Positions 42,693 to 53,430 of a DNA stretch of 64,000 nucleotides are shown here, piece after piece (within the stretch, counting starts at the first letter, position 1; each line of letters begins with the position of its first letter). The DNA is taken from contig OX031056.1 of NCBI GenBank assembly GCA_943736015.1, forward strand, positions 63,825,277-63,889,276, written 5' to 3'. This DNA comes from Tridacna crocea (taxonomy: Eukaryota; Mollusca; Bivalvia; Cardiida; Cardiidae). Position numbers and translations under genes: made by a program. The notes under the pieces are model-generated. The model worked only from the letters and a program-made list of their open reading frames with translations. It had not been told where the DNA came from and did no database searches.

Positions 42693-44305
42693 GTGTAGGA
42701 TAAATAAATTTGGTTTAATGCTGCACGAGTCAGAGTAAATTGAAGTCGACGCATAATATGAATTATTTTGGATGCCGCGTTTAAAGTGTTATTTATATGG
42801 TCATTCCAAAGACCTGAACTACTTAGTGTTATACCAAGATGTTTATGTTGATCTACAATATTAATTCTAGAATTTTCGAAATAAAGTTCTGGCTCACCAT
42901 GATCCTTTCTTGAGGAAAATATAACAGCTTCAGTTTTATTTGGGTTGAAATCGACCAGCCATTGTTTTGCCCATATTGAAACATTTCTTAGGTCATGGTT
43001 TATTATACCCTCAATATCTTGTAGTAATGTAGCTGAATAATAAAGGGAACTGTCATCTGCACATAATCTAGTAAGACTTAATAAGGATTCTGTAATATCA
43101 TTTACATAAATGAGAAACAAAAGAGGTCCAAGTACTGAGCCTTGCGGAACTCCTGCTTTTAAGGGTAGAAAATTAGATTCTAATGCTTGTATTACTACTT
43201 TTTGTTTCCTATTTTCAAGATAACTGTTCAGCCACAGAAGAAGACTGTCACCTATGCCGTTTTCTTTAAGTTTAAATAAAAGACCTTTATGCCATACTCT
43301 GTCAAATGCTTTAGAAATATCGCAAAAAACAATACAAGAGAGTTGGCCGTGATCAATAGCTTGGCATATGTGGTGATATATGTCGACAAGTTGGTAGGTT
43401 GTAGAATGCTTTGGTAAAAATCCAGATTGATATTTATATAGAAGATCATTGGCCACAAGAAAATTATACATATGTTTAAAAATAATTCTTTCAAGAATTT
43501 TACCGCAACTACTTAACAAAGAGACGGGTCTGTAATTAGACGGCAAAGACTTATCACCTTTTTTAAATATAGGTGTGACAATTGCTTTTTTCCAAGACTC
43601 AGGGAAAACCCCTTCCGAGAGGGAAAGATTGTATAATATACAAAGTGGTTCACATATAGAGTTAATACAACCTTTGAGCATTCTATGGCTTATATTATCT
43701 GGACCACTAGCCTTATTAATGTCAATAGAATGAATTATATCCTTTACTTCAGTAATGGTAATTTCGTCTATTACTAGTTGATTTAAGGTTTTAAGTTGAC
43801 ATTCGGGAAGCGTAATCTTATTGTCATTTACTGTTGATATTGATGCAAAGTAGCTGTTTAGACAATTGGTTTTTTCATGAGGAGAAGAATGCCAAATTTT
43901 ATCTCCATTGGGTAATATATCACTCAGAGGTGGAAAACATGAAATAGAGCTGTTCTTTTTGATAAAATGTTTAATAATTTTCCAAAAGCCTTTTTTGTCA
44001 TTACAGTTTAACTCTATCAAGTTTGTTTCCAAGCTTTTATAGAAATTTTCTTTCGCATGTTTTTTCATGTTATTAACATTATTTCTTAAATTCTTATATT
44101 TTGACCAGTCTGTAGATTTCCTAGATGCTTTGGCAGTACGTTTCATTCTGTCCCTTTTTCGGGAGAGTCTTCTGATTGCGTTGTCGTACCATGGCTGATC
44201 ATCAGGTCGAATACATACTTTTTTACATGGGATACACTCTTTGACCAAATCCATAAAAGTCGTAGTAAATAAGTCACATGCTTCATCAAGAGAACGATTG
44301 TGCAA
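42683..44305 (-). CDS. Retrotransposon reverse transcriptase
   Basis: A 540-codon frame, originally continuous with the endonuclease. RT motifs are in order: KASGPDNIS, WKKAIVTPIFKKGDKS, NYRPVSLLSSCGKILERI, SGFLPKHST, VFCDISKAFDRVWH (first catalytic Asp), GVPQGSVLGPLLFLIYVNDI and LCADDSSLYY (catalytic ADD). It ends SYTCM at a frameshift; the chain resumes in another frame as YVRPILEYSSIVWDG. Confidence 0.9.
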   Translation of the reverse strand: MHNRSLDEACDLFTTTFMDLVKECIPCKKVCIRPDDQPWYDNAIRRLSRKRDRMKRTAKASRKSTDWSKYKNLRNNVNNMKKHAKENFYKSLETNLIELNCNDKKGFWKIIKHFIKKNSSISCFPPLSDILPNGDKIWHSSPHEKTNCLNSYFASISTVNDNKITLPECQLKTLNQLVIDEITITEVKDIIHSIDINKASGPDNISHRMLKGCINSICEPLCILYNLSLSEGVFPESWKKAIVTPIFKKGDKSLPSNYRPVSLLSSCGKILERIIFKHMYNFLVANDLLYKYQSGFLPKHSTTYQLVDIYHHICQAIDHGQLSCIVFCDISKAFDRVWHKGLLFKLKENGIGDSLLLWLNSYLENRKQKVVIQALESNFLPLKAGVPQGSVLGPLLFLIYVNDITESLLSLTRLCADDSSLYYSATLLQDIEGIINHDLRNVSIWAKQWLVDFNPNKTEAVIFSSRKDHGEPELYFENSRINIVDQHKHLGITLSSSGLWNDHINNTLNAASKIIHIMRRLQFTLTRAALNQIYLSYTCM

Positions 44306-44337
44306 AATATTCCAATTATAATTTAAAATTTTTTGAT

Positions 44338-45357
44338 TTAATAATTCGTAATTAGCTCTGCTATATAACCAAATTGTTCTTTTGTAGCTAGCTTGGATCT
44401 CATAAAAAAAGGTATAGATACATATGTAGCTGAATGGTCAGTTATTCCTTGTGGTAGTGCAATAGTGCAAGACTCAGAAACTTCCATATCAACAGGAATA
44501 AGAATGGGATCAAGAAGTGCATTCTGTCTGGTAGGAGATTTAATTACATTAATCATTGAATTTAATACCAGAATATCCTTTAAATTATGAAAGTTGTCAT
44601 TAAGTAAGTCCTCGTTTAAATCGCCTAGCATGATTACATTTTTCGATATGTTAAAAGCTGCTTCAATGTTAAGGTTAAAATTTCTAAAAAAATCTTTGTC
44701 TGCTGTTTTGGGGCTATAAAAAGTACCAATCAAATATATGTCAGAATTTACAATGATTTTTACCCAAATGGATTCATTACAATAAGCCTCAAGATCAGTA
44801 ATTCTTGAATGAACAAGATCCTTATTCAAATATACAAGAATCCCACCTCCGTGGCTGGTTCTGTCTTTTCTGTAAGGTTCGTCAAAAGAGTCAGAAAGGT
44901 TCAAAAAATCATTAGTAATAATATAGTTTAAATGCGTTTCTGTGAAACAAATGATATTAAAATCTAGAAATTCATTTCTTATAAAATCCAATTTGTTTCT
45001 TATACTCCTTACATTGCAGTGCAGTATCGATAATAAAAATGCATTTTCTTGTGATATAGGCCCAGGATTAAGTTGTACATCCCCAGCTAGTAAAATGAGT
45101 AGCCATATCACATAGAAGTAAAGAATGAAGTATATTTTTTCTGTCAACTCTTTTCCTCCATTGAATAAAATAGACTTGATATATTGAACTAATTTTTTTA
45201 CCATATATGGTAGATTGCTTAATATGTTTGACCAAATATAGTGATGAACGTTTTTGTAACAGGAATAAACTCTTCCGTGAAACAGACCGATGGACGCTCT
45301 CCATGCAGTCAGGTCATTACCCATTAGGAAGTAAAATGACATGTCCGCAGAGAGCAC
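44338..45357 (-). CDS. Retrotransposon APE-type endonuclease with N-terminal 2A-like motif
   Basis: This 339-codon ORF cuts target DNA for target-primed reverse transcription. Residues ~76-91 are hydrophobic and lead directly into DVQLNPGP (93-100, bases 45058-45081), a 2A-like ribosome-skipping motif with Gln at the usual Glu position. Endonuclease motifs follow in order: LHCNVRSIRNK, CFTETHLN (catalytic Glu), GTFYSP, MLGDLNEDL and the terminal TDHSA (catalytic Asp-His). A 1-bp shift near 44395 breaks the fusion to the RT: the next frame continues sensibly with WLYSRANYELLN. Confidence 0.85.
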   Translation of the reverse strand: MLSADMSFYFLMGNDLTAWRASIGLFHGRVYSCYKNVHHYIWSNILSNLPYMVKKLVQYIKSILFNGGKELTEKIYFILYFYVIWLLILLAGDVQLNPGPISQENAFLLSILHCNVRSIRNKLDFIRNEFLDFNIICFTETHLNYIITNDFLNLSDSFDEPYRKDRTSHGGGILVYLNKDLVHSRITDLEAYCNESIWVKIIVNSDIYLIGTFYSPKTADKDFFRNFNLNIEAAFNISKNVIMLGDLNEDLLNDNFHNLKDILVLNSMINVIKSPTRQNALLDPILIPVDMEVSESCTIALPQGITDHSATYVSIPFFMRSKLATKEQFGYIAELITNY

Positions 45358-45522
45358 CCATCAGGGCTGAATCATTACAAAGATAAGTCACACAGGCACC
45401 ATCATTACTAAAGAGATAAGAAAAACATAAAAAAACATATAACGTATATACAAGAATAAATGAACGTGTACAATTGCAGAGTGACGATATATTGTGATTA
45501 ATTTATTGTGAGATGCATCCTT

Positions 45523-45765
45523 TTGACTCTTTACCAAACGACAAAATTTTAAACTGGTTCAAATTGAAAGCATTTGCAGACGACAAAATAAATGTAACCC
45601 AAATACTGAAGTTTGTTTTGAAAGTGGTGGAAAACATTGTTAGAAAACATTGTGGAAAAAGGAGAAAACGCTGGCTACTAGCATTTCCTCCTTTTCTTAC
45701 AATACCCTCAAAAGCGTTCTTTCTCAGGGTCGTTAAAATGTCGGGATTGTGTGGTAAAGAGTTAA
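45523..45765. mobile_element. P1 MITE with a partly duplicated arm
   Basis: TTGACTCTTTACCAAACGAC to 'gtggtaaagagttaa'. The hairpin arm contains a repeat ('gaaaacattgttagaaaaca'). Confidence 0.82.
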
Positions 45766-46150
45766 TCCAACATAACATGATTTCTTACAACTAAGAGGAA
45801 AAAAAAAACAGAAAGAAAAAGCACCCGCTTAACTCTCCATCGAAACGAAACATGGAAAAGTTATTAAGGTACTTTGTATTTTTGTTTTTGTAGTTTTGGG
45901 GAAGGGGGAAAGGTGGAAAAGGATTAGCAGACGGTAATATACATATTTGTCTATGACGTTTTTGAAAACATTGTGGAAATAGGAGAAAATGTAGGAAACA
46001 GCCTGCACTCCCTCCTGCAAGTGATCGCAGATGCATTTTCTCTATATGGATTAAAACTCAAAATTAATTCTATGTTGCGAAGGATTAGCTGAAAACCAAA
46101 AATTGAAAGAATAACTCAATGAAGTTAGAGTTAAAATTTAAAATTTAAAA
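45766..46150. other. No gene; weak P1 remnant
   Basis: 'tgaaaacattgtggaaatag' + 'gagaaaatgtagg' near 45964 is a P1 trace. Nothing else was seen. Confidence 0.4.
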
Positions 46151-46837
46151 TACTGTCCAATCGGATAGAGCCATAAATAAAAAAACCTTCGGGGGTTTAC
46201 TCATCACAGTATATAAACGAACTGTACCCAAACCGGATCTTGCGAGTAAATTCCATGAATCGATTGGTGAAAACAGATGGGTACTTTTGAATAATTGAGA
46301 TGGACAGGTTGTTGTGACTTTCATGCAACTTGCAAACACTTGCATCATTGAATGAAATAATGTATCTTTCAAATAAATACATCATTTACCATCTTTGGCC
46401 GTGTGATTGCTCATAAAGTGCAAAACTAGTCTTCACTCCCTTTGCTCACTACTATACATGCTGTTTTCACAAGGCAATTTATGTATAATTCCGTCTATTT
46501 ATCCGATACCCATTTGTAAAGTTTTGTTTTTAAGTGTATGCTCTTCACAAAACAGCCAATACATGCCGCCAAAATTAGTTAAAATTACCTAAAAATGTAT
46601 GGAAATTCTGCATGGCGAACGGTTTGATACTGTACCCTTCTTGCAAATATCAAGTAAATGATCTGTACATTACTTGCGAGTTGGCTGAACGAATTCTTGC
46701 GAGTACCATACAGGGATTTCCATTGCTTTATACCTACACAAGAGCGAAGCATCCATTACGCATGTTACTAGAATGCTCAATACAAACTTTGTTTCGCAAT
46801 TTATTCCTTACAATGTCATTTCAATGCAGTTGTACTG

Positions 46838-46928
46838 AAGAATCTTTGAAATTTTTGTGGCAAAAGGTGGAACTCCTCGTTACAAGCAATTTCAACCTTT
46901 GCCACAACACTTTGTATGCTGTATAAAA
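46838..46928. mobile_element. P3 MITE, central fragment
   Basis: 'gtggcaaaaggtggaactcc…tttgccacaacac' matches the P3 hairpin with mismatches. Confidence 0.55.
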
Positions 46929-47036
46929 TCTAATATACATATCACAAGTAAAAAAATATTAGCTGTGATTATATGTGAATCATTTCTAAGTATACGTTCA
47001 AAATAAAACGACTTTGTCTCATTGGCAAAAAATTAA

Positions 47037-47880
47037 CATGAGCTTCGCACAGCAGTGCATATATGCCCAAAGGGGCTTGTCAGTGAAATGGGTTAAAATC
47101 TAGAACCCTACAGAGATCAAAATTTGAAAAGTCACATGCAAAACCACACATCATAGAAATTCATTGTAGTAAGTTTCTGTGGGTGCATACAAAAAATGCT
47201 AACGGTGACCGACCGTGGCCATAACATAAGGCTGCGATCACATAGAACTACACTATTCGGGTATACGGTGCACGTTCATGCAGGGCACGCGAATATAGTT
47301 TGAATCGAACAAGTTTATCTCATAATACCGGGTCACATAAGAGGGCACTATTCCATAGAGCCGTATACCTGCGTATAGTATAGAATAGTGGGAATCGTTC
47401 TGGTTCGATTTTCGTGCAGTGTATACCGTCCTGTCGAATGTGTCAGCTTGATTTCGTGAGTACAGGCGTTCTGAATTTCCCCAATCACGACTTAATGAGT
47501 ACAATGCGATAATTTAGAAACAATAGGTTTTATTTTTAACACTTATATTGCAATTTCATTGCACATGCCTTCATATATACATGTTACAAAATCAAACTTG
47601 ATTTTTAACAGGTAGCCATGGATGATTTCAAGTATGCTATTATATTGTTCTTTGTTTTTTCGACCAGGGGTCCCCTGGTAAGCATCGGCTAGCAGAAGCA
47701 GGGCCGAATCTTCTTCGTCGGACGTGTCCATAGGGTCGGCGCCAAATACCGAGTAGGGTGCGCGTGCTACCCTATATGACTCGCCGTGCTCGTATAGCGT
47801 ATAGCGTATACCGAATACCGTATACAGCATAGTACTATGTGATCGCAGCCTAATACAACCCTTCCATCGTATAAAAAAAA
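47037..47880 (+). mobile_element. Family E copy, split by a Harbinger-type element
   Basis: 'gagcttcgcacagcagtgca' + 'tatatgcccaaaggggcttg' through 'gaccgtggccataacataa' (47229) continues after the insertion as 'taatacaacccttccatcgt' + 'ataaaa'. The 60279-60535 copy shows the uninterrupted form. Confidence 0.7.
47230..47850 (-). mobile_element. PIF/Harbinger-type element, 621 bp
   Basis: TIRs GGCTGCGATCACATAG / CTATGTGATCGCAGCC are flanked by the 3-bp direct repeat TAA (47227-47229 and 47851-47853), the Harbinger-type TWA target. Inside, near the right end, a minus-strand frame contains MDTSDEEDSALLLLADAYQG, resembling an acidic Harbinger protein N-terminus. It is too short to be autonomous. 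Confidence 0.75.
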
Positions 47881-48417
47881 TCAAAGTGCTGTCAGCACTG
47901 TAATCGGTCGACACTGAATAATCTCTAACCTAGCCATTCGACCCCTCGTCTACCCACCATGTGTACAACCTTATCCTCGTACCACCACATATGAAATACG
48001 CTATTTTATATTATAAAAGTGAGACAATGATTTTGTTCTGTTGTCATTATCAGTGCCATTTCTGAACACCATTCGTTGTATGTTTTGTTGAAGGATTACG
48101 TGTCACAGGGACTATGTGTCACATTTTATTTGCGTCTTTAGTTCATGCAGAGTGTACTGCCCAGCTCTTTTATTACAGCAGGGTATGGGTGGAGCTGTAT
48201 TTTATTTCCATAAGTTAGTGTTGAAATCGGTGATCAAGGCGGACCAGAATAAAAGACAATATCAAATATGAAACACGTGGAGATATGTTACAGCTGCGAC
48301 AGGTCATTGAACATCTATTCTTGTGGCTGTAAACAGTCACTGAAGATCAGGTTTTTGAGAGAAAAGCAGCCAAACATAATAGTATAAAAAGACTCGGTTT
48401 TATTCTGCTTCCTTTTC

Positions 48418-48830
48418 ATGAACTACAGGAGGCCCTTCAGATTTTGGGACAAAAATTTTACAAAAAAAAAAATACTCCCAAAGCCGTATAATTTTCTTTC
48501 ATTTAACCCCAGTAGTCGAAAACCATCCGAAAACAAGAGAAATAAGAGATTTACTACAGCCAAGGTCGACACCGACGGGAAACACTGTCTCTTTTTACAA
48601 TTTGCTCATTTACATACTGGAAAGTACACAGACGAAGCTTCAAACATAGCGTCCGAAGAAGACATTATGGAAAATAAATACATGTCTCTAATGGAATTTA
48701 AGCGTCATTAGTCACATGCCAGTCACTTATTTAAAATTAACATTCCCACAATGCTTTTTTTTGGCGCGAAATCTAAAAATAGCCTAATGGGCAACGTAGC
48801 CTTTTAAGGGAATACCACCTCAATTTTTTG
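48418..48830 (+). repeat. Dispersed repeat with 97-codon ORF (pair of 23310-23700)
   Basis: The ORF 48418-48711 (KHCLFLQFAHLHTGKYTDEA, SEEDIMENKYMS) is open here and frameshifted in the other copy. Homology continues past the stop. Two diverged copies in opposite orientation suggest a transposon rather than a host gene. Confidence 0.5.
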
Positions 48831-49136
48831 TAATATTATGATTCTTAATTATTGATAATTCGTATTGTTTTTTCATATTAATTTCAGTGATATATATATT
48901 ATTTAATTTTGTGTGATGTGAAAAACCTATATACCCACCTTTAAGGAACAGAACGAATTCATGCAATAAAATTTCACAATTCGTATTCATCTGCTAATAG
49001 ATAAAAAGAGGGATTCATCTGCTTAAATAGATAAAAAGAGGAATTACCATTTCCTGATACTGCATCTTGGACTCATCCAATTTGGGAGAATTTAGGGGAA
49101 AATTTACAGATCTTCTTATTAAAAGTATAATTTTGA

Positions 49137-49215
49137 AAAAGAATAGAACATGTAACGAGAAAGGAAGAAATTGCTCGTTGAGTATAATTTCTTCTCAAAT
49201 TCTTACAATATTTTC
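49137..49215. mobile_element. P2 MITE remnant
   Basis: 'gaaggaagaaattgctcgtt…aatttcttctc' is a decayed P2 hairpin. Confidence 0.45.
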
Positions 49216-50226
49216 TTAAGTCATTGACTGATGACTCATTTCTATGAGGAATAGGAATAACCACTATAAAACAGTATTTCACATAAAACATTCAGATTCT
49301 TCAAGAAACTTGTGAACATCCCTCACTGGTGTCTTTCTTTATGGGGCTTTTTTAAAATGGTGACACATAAACAAGCCTTCAAACTCACTGTCTTAGTATC
49401 ATCATTAGGTTGCAGAGGCCTGTTCCATAGCTTCAAATCTTTTGAAATACTTTTGAAGTTTTTTTTAATGCGAAATTGTTTCTTTTCTTTGTGAATCAAA
49501 TTCTGAAATTTTGATCTTGATGTGTTTCCTTTATGGATTTCCAAATTATGATTTATTTATATCACCAAAGCTTGTGGTTGACAGTTTGCTGTAAAGGCAT
49601 CTGAATTACTCCATTTTATACAGATTTATACCATCAGGCATCAGATTTGTTATCTCAAGAACCGTACAGAATATTTGAAAAAACTCCCAAGACATCGTAC
49701 AGATAGATTTCATAAACTCGCAAGTAAGGGTACGAATCACCAGCAAGAAACGTACAGTTGACCTACTTTACATAGAGGCATTAATTCTTATTTTTTATGT
49801 TCAAAATCGAACTTTAAAATGCTCAATGCCGCAAATGTCTTTTTTAATTAATTAATTGCACCGGTTCAAACTCAGAAAACGTGTTTCAGCCAGCCTTAAC
49901 ATGATAAAAGCTGATTTAAGATCGGGTCTACTGCAAATGACGCTGTAGCCTGCGGTGAGTATTGAGAATTTCATGTTTTAAAGCTAAGAATGATAATGTA
50001 GCAGTTTATGTATTAACAATACAGGTGTGGCATAAACTATAGATAAAGATTCACATAGTTTACATTCAGCAGTATGAAAGACGCAACAATTTTTATGTCG
50101 GCTGTCTCTAATGCAAAGTGGACATCACTGAAATTTACTCGCAATATCCGGTTTGGGTACAGTTCGTTTATACACTGTGCTCATGGTAAACGTCATAAAA
50201 CGAAATGCAGCAACCTAATTGGACAG

Positions 50227-51152
50227 TATTAATAGTTATCAACACAACCCAAAAAGGCAACACTAACAAAGCCAATTACTGTTATTAGACGCCGCGCAGA
50301 AGCGCGCGACTATATTTTTAATAGTTTTTCGATTTAGCACATGGATAGTGGGAATTTCATTTTTATAGGGGTGTTAGGTTAACTTAACAAGGAATCTTTC
50401 TTCTTCGCCTTAAACTAGCTTTTAAATTCATTCTTAAACTACGAAATTACAATACGATACTATTTTTGTTCTGTTAATACTTACAACATCAAAAATTCCG
50501 CCCAATTTTACTTTTATTTTCGCTATTCGTGAGAAATGGACTCGTCCACATGAATGCCTTGTTTCCATTGGTCAAGGCTGTACAGTTTTCCAGTCATTTC
50601 GTACCTTGTTAATTTCGTACCTATGTCATTTCGTACGATTTTGGTCATTTCGTACCTACTTATACTTTCTATTTTGATCATTTCGTACAAACTTCGTACA
50701 CAGGTTTAATTATCATTTTGATTATTTAGTAGACAGTTTTTCCTACTATTTGTGTATTTTTTTTTGTTGAATGACTTCTGCTAAAATTGTACATTGATGA
50801 AATTGTTCTAAATTCCGCCGAAGAACGGGTATGATGGTTATGATTGTATCTGACCATTATTGGTTAGATCTGTCAAAGTTTAGTTTTTAAAACAAAGATA
50901 GTTTAGAACTCCTTTGTTTATTTCTCAACGAGCTCTGCATAAATTTATTTTGTGGAAAACAATCTGGAGAGAGGCCACTTTTTCGCTGTGTTGTTCATAA
51001 AGCGCGATGCAAAACCATGATTCTTTATTAACACTTTTCAAAAAACAGTATAGTCTTAGACTTGTTTAAATTGAAAGTACGCCTAGCAAACTTACGTCCT
51101 CTTGAATCATACTTTCCTAGGACAGCAACATTTTAGTAACTTAGCACTGCTT
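50227..51152. other. No gene; cluster of TTTCGTAC motifs
   Basis: '(t)catttcgtac' or 'aatttcgtac' recurs five times within 50595-50690, with a partial sixth. No ORF or TE ends. Confidence 0.5.
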
Positions 51153-51362
51153 TCAACACTTTTCCAAATAAACACCGGTTATCACATCTGTTGTTAAACA
51201 AGTTGATAAGGAGAACTTGCTCGTTATAAGCAATTTCTTCTTTATTACATACTTTTTTACCACTACTAGAGAATTTTCCACCATTTTTGCAGCTTTTTAA
51301 ATTGTCATCTGCCAACTCTTTGACTTTGGAAAAGTCTGATATTTGTCGTTTGGAAAAGACCT
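51153..51362. mobile_element. P2 MITE
   Basis: 'aacacttttccaaataaaca' to 'gtttggaaaagacc'. The hairpin around 'cttgctcgttataagcaatt' is imperfect. Confidence 0.65.
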
Positions 51363-51995
51363 AAGAGAGCGCTGTGTTAGGGTATTAGATACTGTATCAG
51401 AAGACAAGTTTTGATATAGATTCACAGTCACATCAATTTTATAATGTGTTAAAAAATCTGCTGATGAAAACTGACATTTACTTACTTGCCCTGGCTTTCT
51501 TGAAGCATTAAACACTTTTTTTGCGGCGACTTTGATGCTTTGCATCAACTTTTTCTTGTGGAAATATTTATAGTGTAAAATCACTGACATAAACTGAGAT
51601 AGTTGAATCTGATGGACTGTATTAATAGGCAACATCACAGTTCGACATGATAGTGCTAAAAATAGCACCATTCAGGTTTCCCACAATGTGTTGAAAAACA
51701 CATGCATTTTGAAAATTGAATCTTTCTTAAATAAAGGTATTAATTTCAAGAAGTTATTTCAATTGATTCAGTAGCAATTATGTAATTCAAAGACACTATT
51801 AATTCCGAGAAGTAAAACCCACTAAAGTACACTTACAAATCTACCGACATTTCATACGAAACATTAACCACCCCCAGAGCGCTGCAGTAGTTAAAGGGCT
51901 CAGAAAAAGAACCTCAAATTGACAAAGCGATTTCTCTCGGTACTCAGAAAACGTATTTACAAAGTTAAAATGAAATATAAGCAGTGTATATATCC
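51363..51995. other. No gene seen
   Basis: A 124-codon minus ORF (51297-51671) overlaps the MITE, has no recognisable domain and no splice support. Confidence 0.4.
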
Positions 51996-53430
51996 AGTAT
52001 CAGACAACACAGAAGATAATATGATAATGTACCGTATAAGTCAATGATCAGATTGGACAAAAATAATAATATAATAGACTGTATAGATTATAGATCAGAT
52101 TGCCCAGAAGATAATAATGAAACGGACTATGTAGATCTAAGATCAGACAGCACACTTAATAATGGAAAATGGACAGTATAGATCAAAGATCAGACTGCAC
52201 AAAGGTAATATAACAATAATTTGCAGTGCAATTATGACATCAGACCGCACAACAGAAAATGAAATAACGGACTTTGCAGATCAAAGATCAGACAACATCA
52301 GATTGGACAAACAATAATGAAATATTGGTCTGTGCGTATCAGATATCAGTCTGCTCAGACAATACTGGAGTAATGGACTGTGCAGATCTAAGATCAGACA
52401 GTAATGAATATAGATCAGATATAAAAATCTGTAATTTACATCTAAGATCAGACTGCGCAGGCAATAATGCAAAATGCATAGCATAGATCAAAGATCAGAC
52501 TGCACAAAACATAATATAATATTTTGCAGTGCAGATCAGAGATGGGACTGCAAGAACCATAATGATAAAAAGGACAGTGCAGATCAGAGATCGGACTGCA
52601 GAGACCATAATGATATAATGGACAGTGCAGATCAGAGATCGGATTGTAGAGACCACAATAATATAATGAACAGTGCAGATCAGAGACCATAATGATATAA
52701 TAGACAGTGCAGATCAGACATCGTACTGCACAGAAAATAATAAAATAATGGTCAACATGGATCAGAGATCAGACTGCACAGACTATAATGAGATAATGGA
52801 CAGTGTGGATCGTAGATCAGACTATATTGACAATATTGAAGTAATGCAATATCAGACTGCTAACATAATAATTAAATAATACACGGTGCAGATCAGAGAT
52901 CAGACAGCACAGACAATATTGAAATAATGGGCAGTGCAGATCAGACATCATATTGCACAGAATATAATGAAATAATGGACAGTGCATATCAAAGATCAGA
53001 CTGCACACACATCATTGAAATATTGAGCTTGGTTCAGACACATTCAATATTGGAGCACAGTGCAGATCAGATACCAGACTGCTCAGACATAAATAAAACC
53101 ATGGACAGTGCAGGTGAAAACAGCAGACTGCTCAGACATTAATGAAACAATGAACAGTGCAGATCAAATATCAGACTGCCAGACATTATTGAAGTATTGA
53201 GCAGTGCTGGTAAAAGATCGGACTGCACAGACATTACTGAAGTGATAAATAGTGCAGTTCAGTGATCAGACTGGACATACAATTATGAGACAATAGACAT
53301 TATCAAATATCTTACTGCTCAGACATTAATGAAACAATGAACAGTGCAGATCAGATATCAGATTGCCAGACATTATTGAAGTATTGAGCAGTGCTGATAA
53401 AAGATCAGACTGCACAGACATTACTGAAGT
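51996..53430. repeat. 48-bp tandem satellite
   Basis: The unit, best preserved at 52545-52700, contains 'cagtgcagatcagagatcgg' and 'actgcagagaccataatgat'. Outer units are diverged (46-60 bp). The length is a multiple of three, so both strands show spurious 16-residue repeats. The GATCAGACTGCACAG core also occurs singly elsewhere in the window. Confidence 0.88.

Larger units (their letters stand above)
41593..45480 (-). mobile_element. CR1/Jockey-group non-LTR retrotransposon
   Basis: Minus-strand element. An endonuclease-reverse transcriptase frame is followed by a 3' tail of (AAACT)3 at 41593-41608, abutting the 39-bp satellite. The 5' end is not sharply defined; the P1 MITE at 45523 lies just beyond. 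No ORF1 or target duplication was identified. Three frameshifts show it is a dead or poorly assembled copy. Confidence 0.85.
46153..50226. mobile_element. TIR-bounded composite element G, about 4.07 kb
   Basis: The ends CTGTCCAAT… and …ATTGGACAG are inverted. Inverted similarity extends ~100 bp, including 'tataaacgaactgtacccaa' (left) and its complement (right). TA flanks both ends, which would suit a TA-targeting superfamily. No transposase was recognised. Inside are a P3-type remnant (46838-46928), a family E copy, a Harbinger-type element and the 48418 repeat. The stretches 47880-48330 and 48930-50120 hold nothing recognisable. Confidence 0.6.

Noticed and set aside
52448-52690. ORFs on both strands with 16-residue repeats (SADQRSDC)
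   Set aside because: By-product of the 48-bp satellite; both strands are open at once.
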